DNA from: Vandammella animalimorsus
Lineage (GTDB): Bacteria > Pseudomonadota > Gammaproteobacteria > Burkholderiales > Burkholderiaceae_C
Assembly: GCF_002285265.1 (NCBI RefSeq)
Contig: NZ_NSJB01000012.1
Coordinates: forward strand, 22,399-86,398
DNA length: 64,000 bases
Reading direction: 5' to 3'
Under the pieces are notes generated by a model, which saw only the letters and a list, made by a program, of their open reading frames with translations, had not been told where the DNA came from and did not search any database. Below are positions 36,897 to 44,698 of the stretch, in pieces (the stretch's first letter is position 1; every line of letters starts with the position of its first letter). A program made the translations under genes and the position numbers.

Positions 36897-36918
36897 CACA
36901 CGCAAGTGCGTGTGTTTT
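36897..36918 (+). terminator. hairpin with T-run in the hemerythrin leader
   Basis: CACACGC-AAGT-GCGTGTG followed by TTTTCT, about 100 bases before the start codon. It could be an attenuator of the hemerythrin mRNA. Confidence 0.45.
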
Positions 36919-37018
36919 CTCTAAAAAAACCTGTTCACGCCCCCGCTGCAAGCCGAGCTGTGCCGGCCCACGCCGCGTTGGGAACAGGCGCCACCGTTTT
37001 CACCACAGGGCCATTGCC

Positions 37019-37534
37019 ATGAGCATTCTTCAGTGGACGCCGGACATGGACACCGGCATTGCCGAGATCGACAGGCAACACCGGCGCATCGTCGAATACA
37101 TCAATATGCTGCACCAGGCGCGGCAAACGCACGACCGCCAGCGCCAGGGCGAGGTGATCGCCGAGATGGTGGACTACACCATTTCGCACTTCGCCTTCGA
37201 GGAAGCCTTGATCGAGGAAGCTGGCTACGTGTTCAGCGGCCCGCACAAGAAAGTGCACGAGCTGTTCACGCGCAAGGTCACCGAAATGCAGCGGCGCTTT
37301 GACAGCGGCGAGGACGTGAGCGAGGAACTGCACGGCATGCTCTCGCGCTGGCTGTTCAACCACGTGCGCAACGAAGACCACGGCTATGTGGAAGCCGTGC
37401 AGGCCTATCAGCGCCAACTGCTGGGCGAGCCAGCCCCCAGCGCGCCAGAAGAAGCCGAGCAAGCCCTCGCCGCCGAAACTGCGGGCGCCGCCGCGCCACA
37501 AAAAGGCTGGCTGGCCAGGATGTTTGGCTGGTGA
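37019..37534 (+). CDS. bacteriohemerythrin, 171 aa
   Basis: Di-iron oxygen-binding protein. Ligand motifs appear in order: DRQHRRIVEYIN, HFAFEEALIEEAGY, HKKVHELF and NHVRNEDHGY, i.e. the His/Glu/Asp set of the hemerythrin fold in the first 130 residues. The last 40 residues are an Ala/Glu-rich tail ending GWLARMFGW, an extension that might be amphipathic. No signal peptide, so cytoplasmic. Roles suggested for the family include oxygen storage or sensing. Confidence 0.92.
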   Translation: MSILQWTPDMDTGIAEIDRQHRRIVEYINMLHQARQTHDRQRQGEVIAEMVDYTISHFAFEEALIEEAGYVFSGPHKKVHELFTRKVTEMQRRFDSGEDVSEELHGMLSRWLFNHVRNEDHGYVEAVQAYQRQLLGEPAPSAPEEAEQALAAETAGAAAPQKGWLARMFGW

Positions 37535-37545
37535 GCCTTGGCCCG

Positions 37546-37566
37546 AAACCTTCAGCGTTGAGGTTT
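37546..37566. terminator. short bidirectional hairpin
   Basis: AAACCT-9-AGGTTT between the convergent hemerythrin and HEAT-repeat genes. Weak stem. Confidence 0.3.
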
Positions 37567-37577
37567 TGAGCTGGTGC

Positions 37578-39065
37578 TCAGCCCAGCCGCAGGTCTTTGA
37601 GCACTTCCTCAAAAGCAGCCAGCCTGCCCCTGCCAAACAACTGCGGCAGGGGCGCAACGGGCAGCAGCGCGCGGATGCGCTGGCGCTGCGCATCGGTGGG
37701 CTGCACGAAGCAATGCAGGCGCACGTCCGCCAGCCAGCCAAGCGCCAGAGGCCGAAAGAGGCTGGCGGCGCGGGCCTCATCGCCCAACGCGGCGCGCGGC
37801 ACGCTCAGCAGCACGATGCAGTGGTTCCACGCATCGCCCAGGCGACTCAGCTGCAGCAGGCGCAGCCAGTGCTCGGCGCTTTCACCGCGCATGTATGGCC
37901 AGAGCATCTCCAGCGTGGGTGCGTTGCCGCTGCGCTCGGCGTGCAGGCGGGCGACGCGGAACACGGCGCGCGCAGGGTCTTGCAGCGCGCGCAGGGTCAG
38001 GGCGTCGGCCTCTTGCGCCTGCAGGCGGTAGGCCGCGGCGTAGGCGGCGCGGCGCACCACGGGGGCGCTGTCGCCCAACGCGGCCAGCGCGAGCGGGCGG
38101 CCTTGCGGCAGGGCCAGATCGGCCAGCAGGCCCAGCGCAGCGGCGCGCTGGCGCGGCGTGGCGTCGGGCCTGTGCAAGGTGGCTGTGGCATGGGCCTGCA
38201 GGTCTTCGCTGGGGCCGCCGCACAGCTGAATGGCCAGATAACGCACGCTGGGGCTGGCATCGTGCAGGGCCGCTTGCAACCAATTGGGCCAGAGGGTTTG
38301 CCCGCTGCCCGGGCTTGGCGCGGCGGCGCTGCCGTGCGCGGCCCTCAGCGTGAGGCTCAATGCGCGCAACGCGCTCAAACGGGTGCGGATATGGGGCGTG
38401 CGCAGGGCTTGCTCATACAGGCTTTGGCGCAGCTCAGCACTGGGCAGCTTGTGCACCCATTGCACGGCGCGGCGGGTGATGGCCGGCTGACGCGCGGCCA
38501 GGCCGCTGGCCAGCACCTGGGCCAGGGCTTGGGCGCCCGGCGCATGCAGCGCCCAGTCGAGCAGCGCATCAAAGCAAAACACGGCCTGCGCAGGCGTGCC
38601 GCGCCGCACCAAGGCATGCAATGGCTGGCGCTGGGCGGCATCCATGCCTTGGAGGTTGCGCCGCATGCATTGGCGCATCAGTTCCAGCGCATCGCCGTGG
38701 TAGGCGCGCTGGCCACGCTCCAGCGCCTTCAGCGCGGGCAAGGCGTGCAGCGCGGTGGCAAGGTCCCATTGGGGCAATAGCCGCTGCAAGGCCTGCCAGG
38801 CGGCAGCGCGCACTTGCGGCACCCAGTCGTTCAGGCGCAGCAGCACGGCTTGCCAGATGGCGGCATCGGCATTGCCTGGCGTGATGCGATCCAGGGCGCG
38901 CTCGCGCACCCGGCCGTCGGGGTGGCACAGTGCGGTCAACAGGCTGTGGAGGTCAGAAGGTATGGGGGATCGCCGGGAAAAGGCAGCGCGCACCCATTGA
39001 GCAAAAGCCAGGGCGCGCGCCTGGGTGAATCGGGAAAAGCGCCGCAGCGATGGAATGTCTGGCAT
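37578..39065 (-). CDS. HEAT-repeat protein of the rtc operon, 495 aa
   Basis: Function unknown; probable protein- or RNA-binding scaffold. Leu/Ala-rich helical repeats run through most of the length (for example WVPQVRAAAWQALQRLL, PSVRYLAIQLCGG, APVVRRAAYAAAYRL), as in HEAT/Armadillo-type solenoids. No signal peptide or membrane segment. The ATG at 39065 lies 17 bases after the rtcB stop, so it is the last gene of the RNA-repair operon. The frame continues upstream but only as a shadow of rtcB. Confidence 0.78.
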   Translation of the reverse strand: MPDIPSLRRFSRFTQARALAFAQWVRAAFSRRSPIPSDLHSLLTALCHPDGRVRERALDRITPGNADAAIWQAVLLRLNDWVPQVRAAAWQALQRLLPQWDLATALHALPALKALERGQRAYHGDALELMRQCMRRNLQGMDAAQRQPLHALVRRGTPAQAVFCFDALLDWALHAPGAQALAQVLASGLAARQPAITRRAVQWVHKLPSAELRQSLYEQALRTPHIRTRLSALRALSLTLRAAHGSAAAPSPGSGQTLWPNWLQAALHDASPSVRYLAIQLCGGPSEDLQAHATATLHRPDATPRQRAAALGLLADLALPQGRPLALAALGDSAPVVRRAAYAAAYRLQAQEADALTLRALQDPARAVFRVARLHAERSGNAPTLEMLWPYMRGESAEHWLRLLQLSRLGDAWNHCIVLLSVPRAALGDEARAASLFRPLALGWLADVRLHCFVQPTDAQRQRIRALLPVAPLPQLFGRGRLAAFEEVLKDLRLG

Positions 39066-39082
39066 GGGCTTTGGGCTTTCTC

Positions 39083-40453
39083 TCACCCCTTCACGCACAG
39101 CACCTGCTTGAGCGTGTGCACCACGTCCACCAGATCGCGCTGGGCGGCCATCACGGCGTCGATGTCTTTGTAGGCCATCGGGATTTCGTCGATCACGGCC
39201 TCGTCCTTGCGGCATTCCACGCCTTCGGTGGCGGCGATCTGGTCGGCCACGGTGAATTGCTTTTTGGCCTGGGTGCGGCTCATGGTGCGGCCCGCGCCGT
39301 GGCTGCAGCTGTTGAAGCTGTCGGGGTTGCCCTTGCCGCGCACGATGTAGCTTTTGGCGCCCATGCTGCCGGGGATGATGCCCAGCCGCCCTTTTTCGGC
39401 GTTGACCGCGCCCTTGCGGGTGACGAACACGTCTTGCCCGAAGTGGGTTTCGCGCTGCACGTAGTTGTGGTGGCAGTTGACGGCCTCCACGTGCGTGTCG
39501 AAGGGTTTGGCGATGACTTGGCGCAGCGCTTGGATGACGCGGGTCATCATCACCTCGCGGTTGGCGGCGGCAAACTTTTGCGCCCAGCCCACGGCCTGCA
39601 CGTAGTCGCCAAAGTACTGCGCGCCTTCCTCGAAGTAGGCCAGATTGGCATCGGGCAGGTTGCGCTGGTGCCGCTCGGCGTCTTTCTTGGCCAGCTCGAT
39701 GAAGTGGGTGCCGATGGCGTTGCCCACGCCGCGCGAGCCGCTGTGCAGCATGATCCACACGCTTTGCGCTTCGTCCAGGCAGATTTCGATGAAGTGGTTG
39801 CCCCCGCCCAGCGTGCCCAGGTGCTTGTGGTTGTTGGTGTTGCGCATGCGCGGGTGCTTGTCGCAGATGGCGTTGAACTCATCGGCCAGCCGCGCCCAGG
39901 CGGCGTCGGTTTCCTCGGGCGGGGTTTCCCAGCCGCCCTTGTCGCGGCCGTATTTCTTGGGCGTCATGCCGTGCGGCACGGCTTTTTCGATGGCCGCGCG
40001 CAAGGGGCCGAGGTTGTCGGGCAGGTCGCTGGCCACCAGCGTGGTCTTGCAGGCGATCATGCCGCAGCCGATGTCCACGCCCACGGCGGCGGGGATGATG
40101 GCGCGCACGGTGGGGATGACCGAGCCGATGGTCGCCCCGATGCCGTAGTGCACGTCGGGCATCACCGCCACGTGCTTGAACACGATGGGCAGGCTGGCGA
40201 CGTTTTGCAATTGCTGGCGCGCCTCATCCTCCACCGGCACGCCCTGCGTCCACATCTTGATGGGCGCGGCGCTGCCTTGCTGCATGTGCAGGTGGCTGCC
40301 GTACTCGCCTCGGATTTCCACGACCTCGGGCTGCGGCTTTTCTTCAGCAGGCGCACGGCGCGATTGCGCGGCGGCCAGACGGCGGGCGAGGCGGGCAGCA
40401 GCGGCGTCATCGGCGGCGGCGGTGCTTTGTTCGGTGTGTGGTTCGGTGTGCAT
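39083..40453 (-). CDS. rtcB: RNA-splicing ligase RtcB, 456 aa
   Basis: GTP- and manganese-dependent ligase joining RNA 2',3'-cyclic phosphate ends to 5'-OH ends. KMWTQGVPVEDEARQQL, the metal-site motifs VGVDIGCGM and GGGNHFIE, SHGAGRTMSRTQAKK (the guanylylated histidine is in HGAGR) and the closing family segment are present. About 60 extra N-terminal residues precede the RtcB core. ATG 40453 is used; an ATG at 40579, immediately after the draG-like stop (TGAATG), would add 42 residues. No rtcA cyclase gene is in the window. Confidence 0.95.
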   Translation of the reverse strand: MHTEPHTEQSTAAADDAAAARLARRLAAAQSRRAPAEEKPQPEVVEIRGEYGSHLHMQQGSAAPIKMWTQGVPVEDEARQQLQNVASLPIVFKHVAVMPDVHYGIGATIGSVIPTVRAIIPAAVGVDIGCGMIACKTTLVASDLPDNLGPLRAAIEKAVPHGMTPKKYGRDKGGWETPPEETDAAWARLADEFNAICDKHPRMRNTNNHKHLGTLGGGNHFIEICLDEAQSVWIMLHSGSRGVGNAIGTHFIELAKKDAERHQRNLPDANLAYFEEGAQYFGDYVQAVGWAQKFAAANREVMMTRVIQALRQVIAKPFDTHVEAVNCHHNYVQRETHFGQDVFVTRKGAVNAEKGRLGIIPGSMGAKSYIVRGKGNPDSFNSCSHGAGRTMSRTQAKKQFTVADQIAATEGVECRKDEAVIDEIPMAYKDIDAVMAAQRDLVDVVHTLKQVLCVKG

Positions 40454-40579
40454 GGGTGATTTTGTTGTTGTGTGTGGATCAGGTGGGTGCAGCCGTCTTT
40501 GCAGGGTGCGTGCCGTTGGCAGGCCCGCTTCGGGCAAGCGATGGTTCGTCGATGCTGTGCTCTGCCGCCAATGATTCAT

Positions 40580-41524
40580 TCAAGCCGCAGCATCCAGCCA
40601 GCAGCGCTGCAAGCGCCCAGCGGCATCTTCCAGGCGGCCTTGCTGCTCCAGCCGCAGCGGGGGCAAGGCCTTGGCGCCGCGCCGGGCGCCCCACAGCGCG
40701 CCGGCCATAGCGGCAATGGTGTCGGTGTCACCCCGGCAGGCCGTGGCAAAGCGGATCAGCGCCTCGAAAGGCTGCTCAAGGTGGCGCAGCGCCAGGTACA
40801 GCGCAGTCACGCAAGAGGCGCGGGCCGTGATGCCGTGGCCCAGCATGCGCGCCACTTGGCGCGGGGTGGGCGCATCGCCCTGGGCCAGCCAGGCTGAAGC
40901 GTTGCGCAAGGCGGGATCGAATGCTTCTGCTTCGGCATCCGACAAGGCGCCGCGGGCGGCAGTCAACACGGCGTCAGCGCTGATGCCAGGCGTCATGAGG
41001 GCGCGGGTCGCCAGGGCCAGCAGCACCGCACCCGCCATGCCCTGCGGGTGGGCATGGGTCACTTGCGCCGACTGGCGCGCGGCCTGCGCCAGCCCCTGCT
41101 CGGTGACAAAGGGCCACAGCGCCAGCACGGGCGCGCGCATGGCTGCGCCATTGCCCCATGAGCCTTGAGGGTGAACACTGCGGTTGGCCTGCTGCCAAGG
41201 TTGGCCCGCGCGGATGCGGCGCAGCACCTTGGCCGCGCCAGGCCCATAGCCGCGCCGCCACTGGTAGCTGCGGGCAAAGCGCTGCGCCAGATCGTCCTGA
41301 TTCAGGCCGCCACAGGCCAGCAAGGATTCGGCCAAATCCAGGCTCATCTGTGTGTCGTCGGTAAAGCGGCGCACCCCCTCGGGCGTGCGGCCCAGCAGCG
41401 CCCACAGGCCGCGCGCCAGCAGTCCGCCCTCATACGGCGCGCCCAACGTGTCGCCCAGGGCCAGGCCCAGCAAAACGCCGCGCACGGTATCGGTGGAGGG
41501 AATGATGTCGGCAGATATGGTCAC
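40580..41524 (-). CDS. ADP-ribosylglycohydrolase (DraG-like), about 314 aa
   Basis: Removes ADP-ribose from modified proteins or nucleic acids. Dinuclear-metal motifs of the DraG/ARH family are clear: GLALGDTLGAPYEG, RFTDDTQMSLDLAESL, WGNGAAMRAPVLAL, THAHPQG and ACRGDTDTIAAMAGALWGA. The start is uncertain: GTG 41524 has an AAGAG sequence upstream; TTG 41572 is further out. It sits between the 36-residue peptide gene and rtcB on the same strand. In an RNA-repair operon it may reverse ADP-ribosylation of RNA ends or of a protein; this is inference. Confidence 0.9.
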   Translation of the reverse strand: MTISADIIPSTDTVRGVLLGLALGDTLGAPYEGGLLARGLWALLGRTPEGVRRFTDDTQMSLDLAESLLACGGLNQDDLAQRFARSYQWRRGYGPGAAKVLRRIRAGQPWQQANRSVHPQGSWGNGAAMRAPVLALWPFVTEQGLAQAARQSAQVTHAHPQGMAGAVLLALATRALMTPGISADAVLTAARGALSDAEAEAFDPALRNASAWLAQGDAPTPRQVARMLGHGITARASCVTALYLALRHLEQPFEALIRFATACRGDTDTIAAMAGALWGARRGAKALPPLRLEQQGRLEDAAGRLQRCWLDAAA

Positions 41525-41697
41525 AACAACTCTTGTTTTGATGGCTTGAAAATCTTGATGTACTGGTGCCAAGGGCGTGCAATTGCTGGCTTCTACGAAT
41601 CAGAACGGGGCTAATGCTCTGGATTGAAGTGTGCTCCACCAGCTTGTGCAGCAAGGGCTGGAGGTCTTGCACACGGTGATTGAAGCGATAGCAAACT

Positions 41698-41808
41698 TCA
41701 CTGGATCAAGGCGAGCGCTTCAGGGCTATCGGCAATGGTCGCGTTCAGACGAAGCGCCGGGCCTTCTTGCTGGATGGTTTCGGCATTCAGGTTGTCCTGG
41801 TTTTTCAT
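41698..41808 (-). CDS. small peptide of the rtc operon, 36 aa
   Basis: Not recognised. MKNQDNLNAETIQQEGPALR then LNATIADSPEALALIQ. It starts with a good AGGAG ribosome-binding sequence and its ATG overlaps the stop of the 279-residue gene by 4 bases (ATGA), strong signs that it is translated. Acidic, without cysteine or a membrane segment. The codons fit the surrounding GC-rich style less well than neighbouring genes. The 170 bases after it up to draG hold no other gene. Confidence 0.6.
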   Translation of the reverse strand: MKNQDNLNAETIQQEGPALRLNATIADSPEALALIQ

Positions 41809-42644
41809 GGGTTTCTCCTTTCATCGCTCGATCGCTGTTGGCGAGCGCTTTCGGGCCTATCCAGACGCATGGCGTCGATGCAGTTCTGGATGACTTGTGC
41901 GGGCGTGAATCGGCAGCCGCATTCCCATCGGTCGAAATGTGGGATGCGCGTCGCCTCCAGCGCCAACAGACGTTGCATAAAGATTAGGCGATGCGCTTCA
42001 TGGCGCATCCACCTGTCCACGCAGGTTGTGTAGTCGGGCCGATCCTTGGTAAACGCGTTGCTGACGCATCCATCGAGCCAGTAGTCGAACCAGGCCGCGT
42101 TGGCGTAATGCAGCGTGGCTTGGGGCGTGTCGGTGCGCAGCCAAAGATCCAGCAAAGGCTGGATGTCAAGCCCGCCGATGTGCAGCATGAGCAGCACGTC
42201 AAACAGCGTGTAGCCATTCCAAGGCCCGCCGCGCTCCCACGGATAACGGGCCAGGCAATCAGCAAACAACGCCTGTGCCACCGCTTGCACGGCCTGCCAT
42301 TGCGCGGGGCTGAGGCTATCCCTTGGGCAGCGGCCCAGGCGATCCAGATACAGCTCGGTGCTGTGATGCACTTCTTTACCTTGCGCAATCAGCTCCAGCA
42401 AACGGGGCAGGAAATAGCCCACCTCGGCGATGCTCTGCACATCGTTTTTGGCCGAATTGTTGTATTCATAAAGGTGCTTGGGCGTGAGCTGGCGCAGCGG
42501 CAGGTGGCGCAGTTGCTCTTCCATCTCGGGCTCCACGCAGCAGGGCATGCACACATCCAGCGGCCCGGCAGGCGGCGGGTAGGCGCCGAAAACACGGTAG
42601 GCGTGTTCAATGGCAGCCGCCAAGGCGGAAGACATGGTGTTCAT
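41805..42644 (-). CDS. unknown 279-aa protein of the rtc operon
   Basis: Not recognised. Cysteines cluster near the N-terminus (VCMPCCVEPEMEEQL) and near the C-terminus (RWECGCRF), which could make a metal site. Many Trp/Tyr/His residues (HLYEYNNSAKND, YPWERGGPWNGYTLFD, WFDYWLDGC) and mostly helical prediction. No signal peptide; soluble. Start ATG 42644; ATG 42635 is also possible. Lies between the slipin gene and the coupled small peptide, all on one strand, so a role in RNA-damage response is inferred from context only. Confidence 0.75.
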   Translation of the reverse strand: MNTMSSALAAAIEHAYRVFGAYPPPAGPLDVCMPCCVEPEMEEQLRHLPLRQLTPKHLYEYNNSAKNDVQSIAEVGYFLPRLLELIAQGKEVHHSTELYLDRLGRCPRDSLSPAQWQAVQAVAQALFADCLARYPWERGGPWNGYTLFDVLLMLHIGGLDIQPLLDLWLRTDTPQATLHYANAAWFDYWLDGCVSNAFTKDRPDYTTCVDRWMRHEAHRLIFMQRLLALEATRIPHFDRWECGCRFTPAQVIQNCIDAMRLDRPESARQQRSSDERRNP

Positions 42645-42856
42645 GGCTGTTTCTTTACTGTGGGCTTCTTGCCGCTACTTTCACCGCTTAACGCTGCAAA
42701 TTACCAATGCGCCCAGTCGCGGCACAGAAAAGCTGGGATTGATAGAACGCCATTGGGCATCAGGCTGCTGACCAAACATTTTTGGCTGTGGCGCTCCCTT
42801 CCGTGCCAGCGCGCCCTGAAATCCTTTGTGTGTCAAAAAAACCGTCGGGGCAGGTT
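42645..42856 (-). other. intergenic stretch after the slipin gene
   Basis: No gene found. It is less GC-rich than the neighbouring genes and shows no terminator, so the operon transcript may run through. Confidence 0.4.
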
Positions 42857-42912
42857 AAACGCCGAACGCCGAACGCCCAACGCTCAACGCTCAACGCTCA
42901 ACGCTCAACGCA
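42857..42912. repeat. 7-bp tandem repeat, eight units, at the slipin 3' end
   Basis: Units read on the plus strand AAACGCC, GAACGCC (x2), CAACGCT (x4), CAACGCA; on the minus strand GCGTTGA/GCGTTCG. The array includes the slipin stop codon. A related array lies at 62252. Confidence 0.9.
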
Positions 42913-44050
42913 GCTTGACCAGCCCATTCAAGACCTGATCCAGCCCGCCCACCACCGAGATCTTGTCGATGCGCTCGGCCACGCGCTCCAGGGTTTCCAG
43001 CTCTTTCATGCGCAGGGCCACAGGGTTGTCTTCCATGACCTTGGCGGTGTTGAGCAGCGAGCGGGTGGCGGCCGTTTCCTCGCGGCGGCGGATGACGTTG
43101 GCCTGGGCGGCCTTTTCGGCCTCGACCACCTGCGCCAGGATGCTGCGCATCTCGCCGGGCAGGATGATGTCCTTGACGCCCACGCTCTCCAGCGCGATGC
43201 CGCAGCCGGCCAGCTTGGCGCGCACGGCTTGCAGCACGGCGCTGTCGATGGCGGCCTTGTCGTCCAGCAGCGCATCGAGCGTGCGCTGGCCGACGGCGGC
43301 GCGCAGCGCGAATTGCAGCTCGCGGTAGACGTGCTCGGCCGGCTTGGGCAGTTGCGCGAAGGCGGCCTGCACATCGGCATAGCGCCACACGGCGGCCAGG
43401 TTCAGGCGCAGGCCGACCTTGTCGCGGGTGAGGATGTCCTGCCCGGCGACTTCGGCGGTTTGGGCGCGCAGGTCCACCACCTCCACCGCCAGGCTGCGGC
43501 CAAAGCGCCAGAAGCCGTGCACGCCGGGCGCCAGCGCGGCCTGCAATTGGCCGTCCAGCCACAGCAGGCCGGTGTGGAACTGCGGCACCTGCGTCAGCAG
43601 CACGCCGCCGGCCAGGCTGGCTGGGCCGCGGCGCTCGGCCAGTTGTTGCAGGCGCGCGGCCAGCTCGGGCGCGATGCGGGCGTCAGCCGGCAGCGGCAGC
43701 ACTTCCACACGCACTTCGTGCAGGTGCTTCCAGTACAGGCGTCGGGCGCCGGGCGGCAGCACTTCGGCCAGCAGGCCGTCCTCGTAGCGCAGGCCCACTT
43801 CTGATTCGCCCAGTTCGGCGCGCACGAAGTGCTGGGCCAGCACCTTGGGCTCGTGCGCCATCAGGTAGTCGGCCAGCGGGTGGGTGAAGGCGGGCGCGTC
43901 CTGCCCGAAGCGCTGCACGTGCAGCGTCTCGCCCAAGGCCCAGATGCGGTGCTTGCCGGGGCCCAGCACGCGCGCGAAGTCGCCGCCGCGCAGCAGCAGG
44001 CCGCGCTCGTTCTTGTTCACCTGGAAGGTCTTGAAGCCGTAGGTTTTCAT
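42905..44050 (-). CDS. SPFH/band-7 (slipin-like) protein, 381 aa
   Basis: Member of the stomatin/prohibitin superfamily, usually membrane-associated scaffolds. The SPFH domain covers about residues 185-320 (VEVVDLRAQTAEVAGQDILT, RELQFALRAAVGQRTLDALL, VKDIILPGEM), followed by an Ala/Glu coiled region (VVEAEKAAQANVIRRREETA). There is no N-terminal membrane anchor. The first 150 residues (NKNERGLLLRGGDFARVLGP) look like an additional band-7-like unit, making it longer than typical slipins. Slipins are recurrent members of RtcR-controlled operons. ATG 44050 has a GAGAAG sequence upstream. Confidence 0.85.
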   Translation of the reverse strand: MKTYGFKTFQVNKNERGLLLRGGDFARVLGPGKHRIWALGETLHVQRFGQDAPAFTHPLADYLMAHEPKVLAQHFVRAELGESEVGLRYEDGLLAEVLPPGARRLYWKHLHEVRVEVLPLPADARIAPELAARLQQLAERRGPASLAGGVLLTQVPQFHTGLLWLDGQLQAALAPGVHGFWRFGRSLAVEVVDLRAQTAEVAGQDILTRDKVGLRLNLAAVWRYADVQAAFAQLPKPAEHVYRELQFALRAAVGQRTLDALLDDKAAIDSAVLQAVRAKLAGCGIALESVGVKDIILPGEMRSILAQVVEAEKAAQANVIRRREETAATRSLLNTAKVMEDNPVALRMKELETLERVAERIDKISVVGGLDQVLNGLVKLR

Positions 44051-44101
44051 GGTTTTCTTCTCTCTCACAACAACAACATCAAAGGGTGCCGAACCTGCCC
44101 G

Positions 44102-44132
44102 AGAGCCTGTTCAAAGTCTTTGAACAGGCTCT
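44102..44132. repeat. 31-bp perfect palindrome before the slipin gene
   Basis: 15-bp arms (44102-44116 and 44118-44132) around a single central base, arms reading AGAGCCTGTTCAAAG. In the leader of the rtc mRNA it would form a long hairpin 50 bases before the start codon; no T-run follows. Confidence 0.9.
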
Positions 44133-44397
44133 GACGGCGGGCTGGCGTGGCGCAGGCGCGGGGCATGGCGGGCCGGGGTGGGATGGCGTGGCAGGGCACG
44201 CGCATCCGGCCCGGCTGGCCATGCCGCCGCGGCCCCGCGGCCTGCGCCTGGCCACGTGCGGGAACACGCAGCCGGGCGTCGCCAGCGCAAAGCCGCCAGG
44301 GCGTGTGGCTGGCCGGTGCAGTTCAAGCCCCAAAGGCCCTACCCTGCACCGGCCCGCCACGGTTCGGCGGGTGGTCTTGCGACCGTTTCACTTGTAG

Positions 44398-44413
44398 CCA
44401 GCCTTGCGGCTGG
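44398..44413 (-). ncRNA. GCAA-loop hairpin after tRNA-like element 2
   Basis: CCAGCC-GCAA-GGCTGG: a 6-bp stem capped by a GNRA tetraloop, three bases after the tRNA-like body. It may protect or mark its 3' end. Confidence 0.6.
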
Positions 44414-44416
44414 GGA

Positions 44417-44489
44417 AGGATGGGCGGGAGTCGAACCCGCGACACACGTGTGATCAGCACGTTGCTCTATCCAACTGAGCTACCAGTGG
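44417..44489 (-). ncRNA. tRNA-like element 2 (tRNA-Ile(GAT)-like, broken acceptor stem)
   Basis: D-arm (GCTC/GAGC), anticodon arm (ACGTG-CTGATCA-CACGT, anticodon GAT), 5-base variable loop and T-arm (GCGGG-TTCGACT-CCCGC) are all perfect. The acceptor stem is not: CCACTGG against CCATCCT pairs in only the inner three positions, and no CCA is encoded. So it has the core of a tRNA but cannot form a normal acceptor. It overlaps the 3' end of tRNA-like element 1 by three bases and lies in the leader of the rtc operon. Confidence 0.8.
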
Positions 44490-44543
44490 AGGCATGCCCG
44501 GAGTCGAACCGGGGATAGCGATCGGCCCCAACGGCCCATGCCC
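44487..44543 (-). ncRNA. tRNA-like element 1 (57 nt, acceptor and T-arm with CCA)
   Basis: In order: GGGCATG; a 4-bp hairpin GGCC-GTTGG-GGCC; a 10-base linker; T-arm CCCGG-TTCGACT-CCGGG; CATGCCT; CCA. The 5' and 3' heptamers pair in all seven positions (one G-U). This is a miniature tRNA mimic with a genuine acceptor/T-arm half and no anticodon arm. Bacterial Y RNAs also contain tRNA-like modules and occur near rtc genes, but no Ro/Rsr gene is present here. Confidence 0.7.
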
Positions 44544-44688
44544 TGTCAGACGCCTGCGCCGCGCGGCATACCGGATGCACAACACCCGTGTTGGTCTCAT
44601 CGACCTCAGCGGGCGGCGACCGGCACCGGCAGGGCGAGCCTTTGGCCCCAACCCTGGCCTGCGAGCGACTGGCGCTCGCGTCTGACGC
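44544..44688 (-). ncRNA. structured leader RNA of the rtc operon
   Basis: From the predicted start (G at 44688) the RNA would begin GC then GTCAGACGC, which is perfectly complementary to GCGTCTGAC ending 2 bases before tRNA-like element 1: a 9-bp closing stem (44678-44686 with 44545-44553). Inside are further hairpins such as GAGCG-CCAGT-CGCTC and GGTC-GATGA-GACC. The agreement between the promoter-derived start and the stem edge suggests a defined non-coding RNA rather than random sequence. Confidence 0.6.
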
Positions 44689-44698
44689 TTTAGTAGAT

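Noticed and set aside
42793..42808. Second sigma-54 promoter before the 279-aa gene (TGGCACGGAAGGGAGC)
   Set aside because: The -24 element fits but the -12 element lacks TTGC; not convincing.
44417..44489. Ordinary tRNA-Ile(GAT) gene
   Set aside because: The acceptor stem pairs in only three of seven positions and no CCA is encoded, unlike every other tRNA in the window; kept as tRNA-like RNA.
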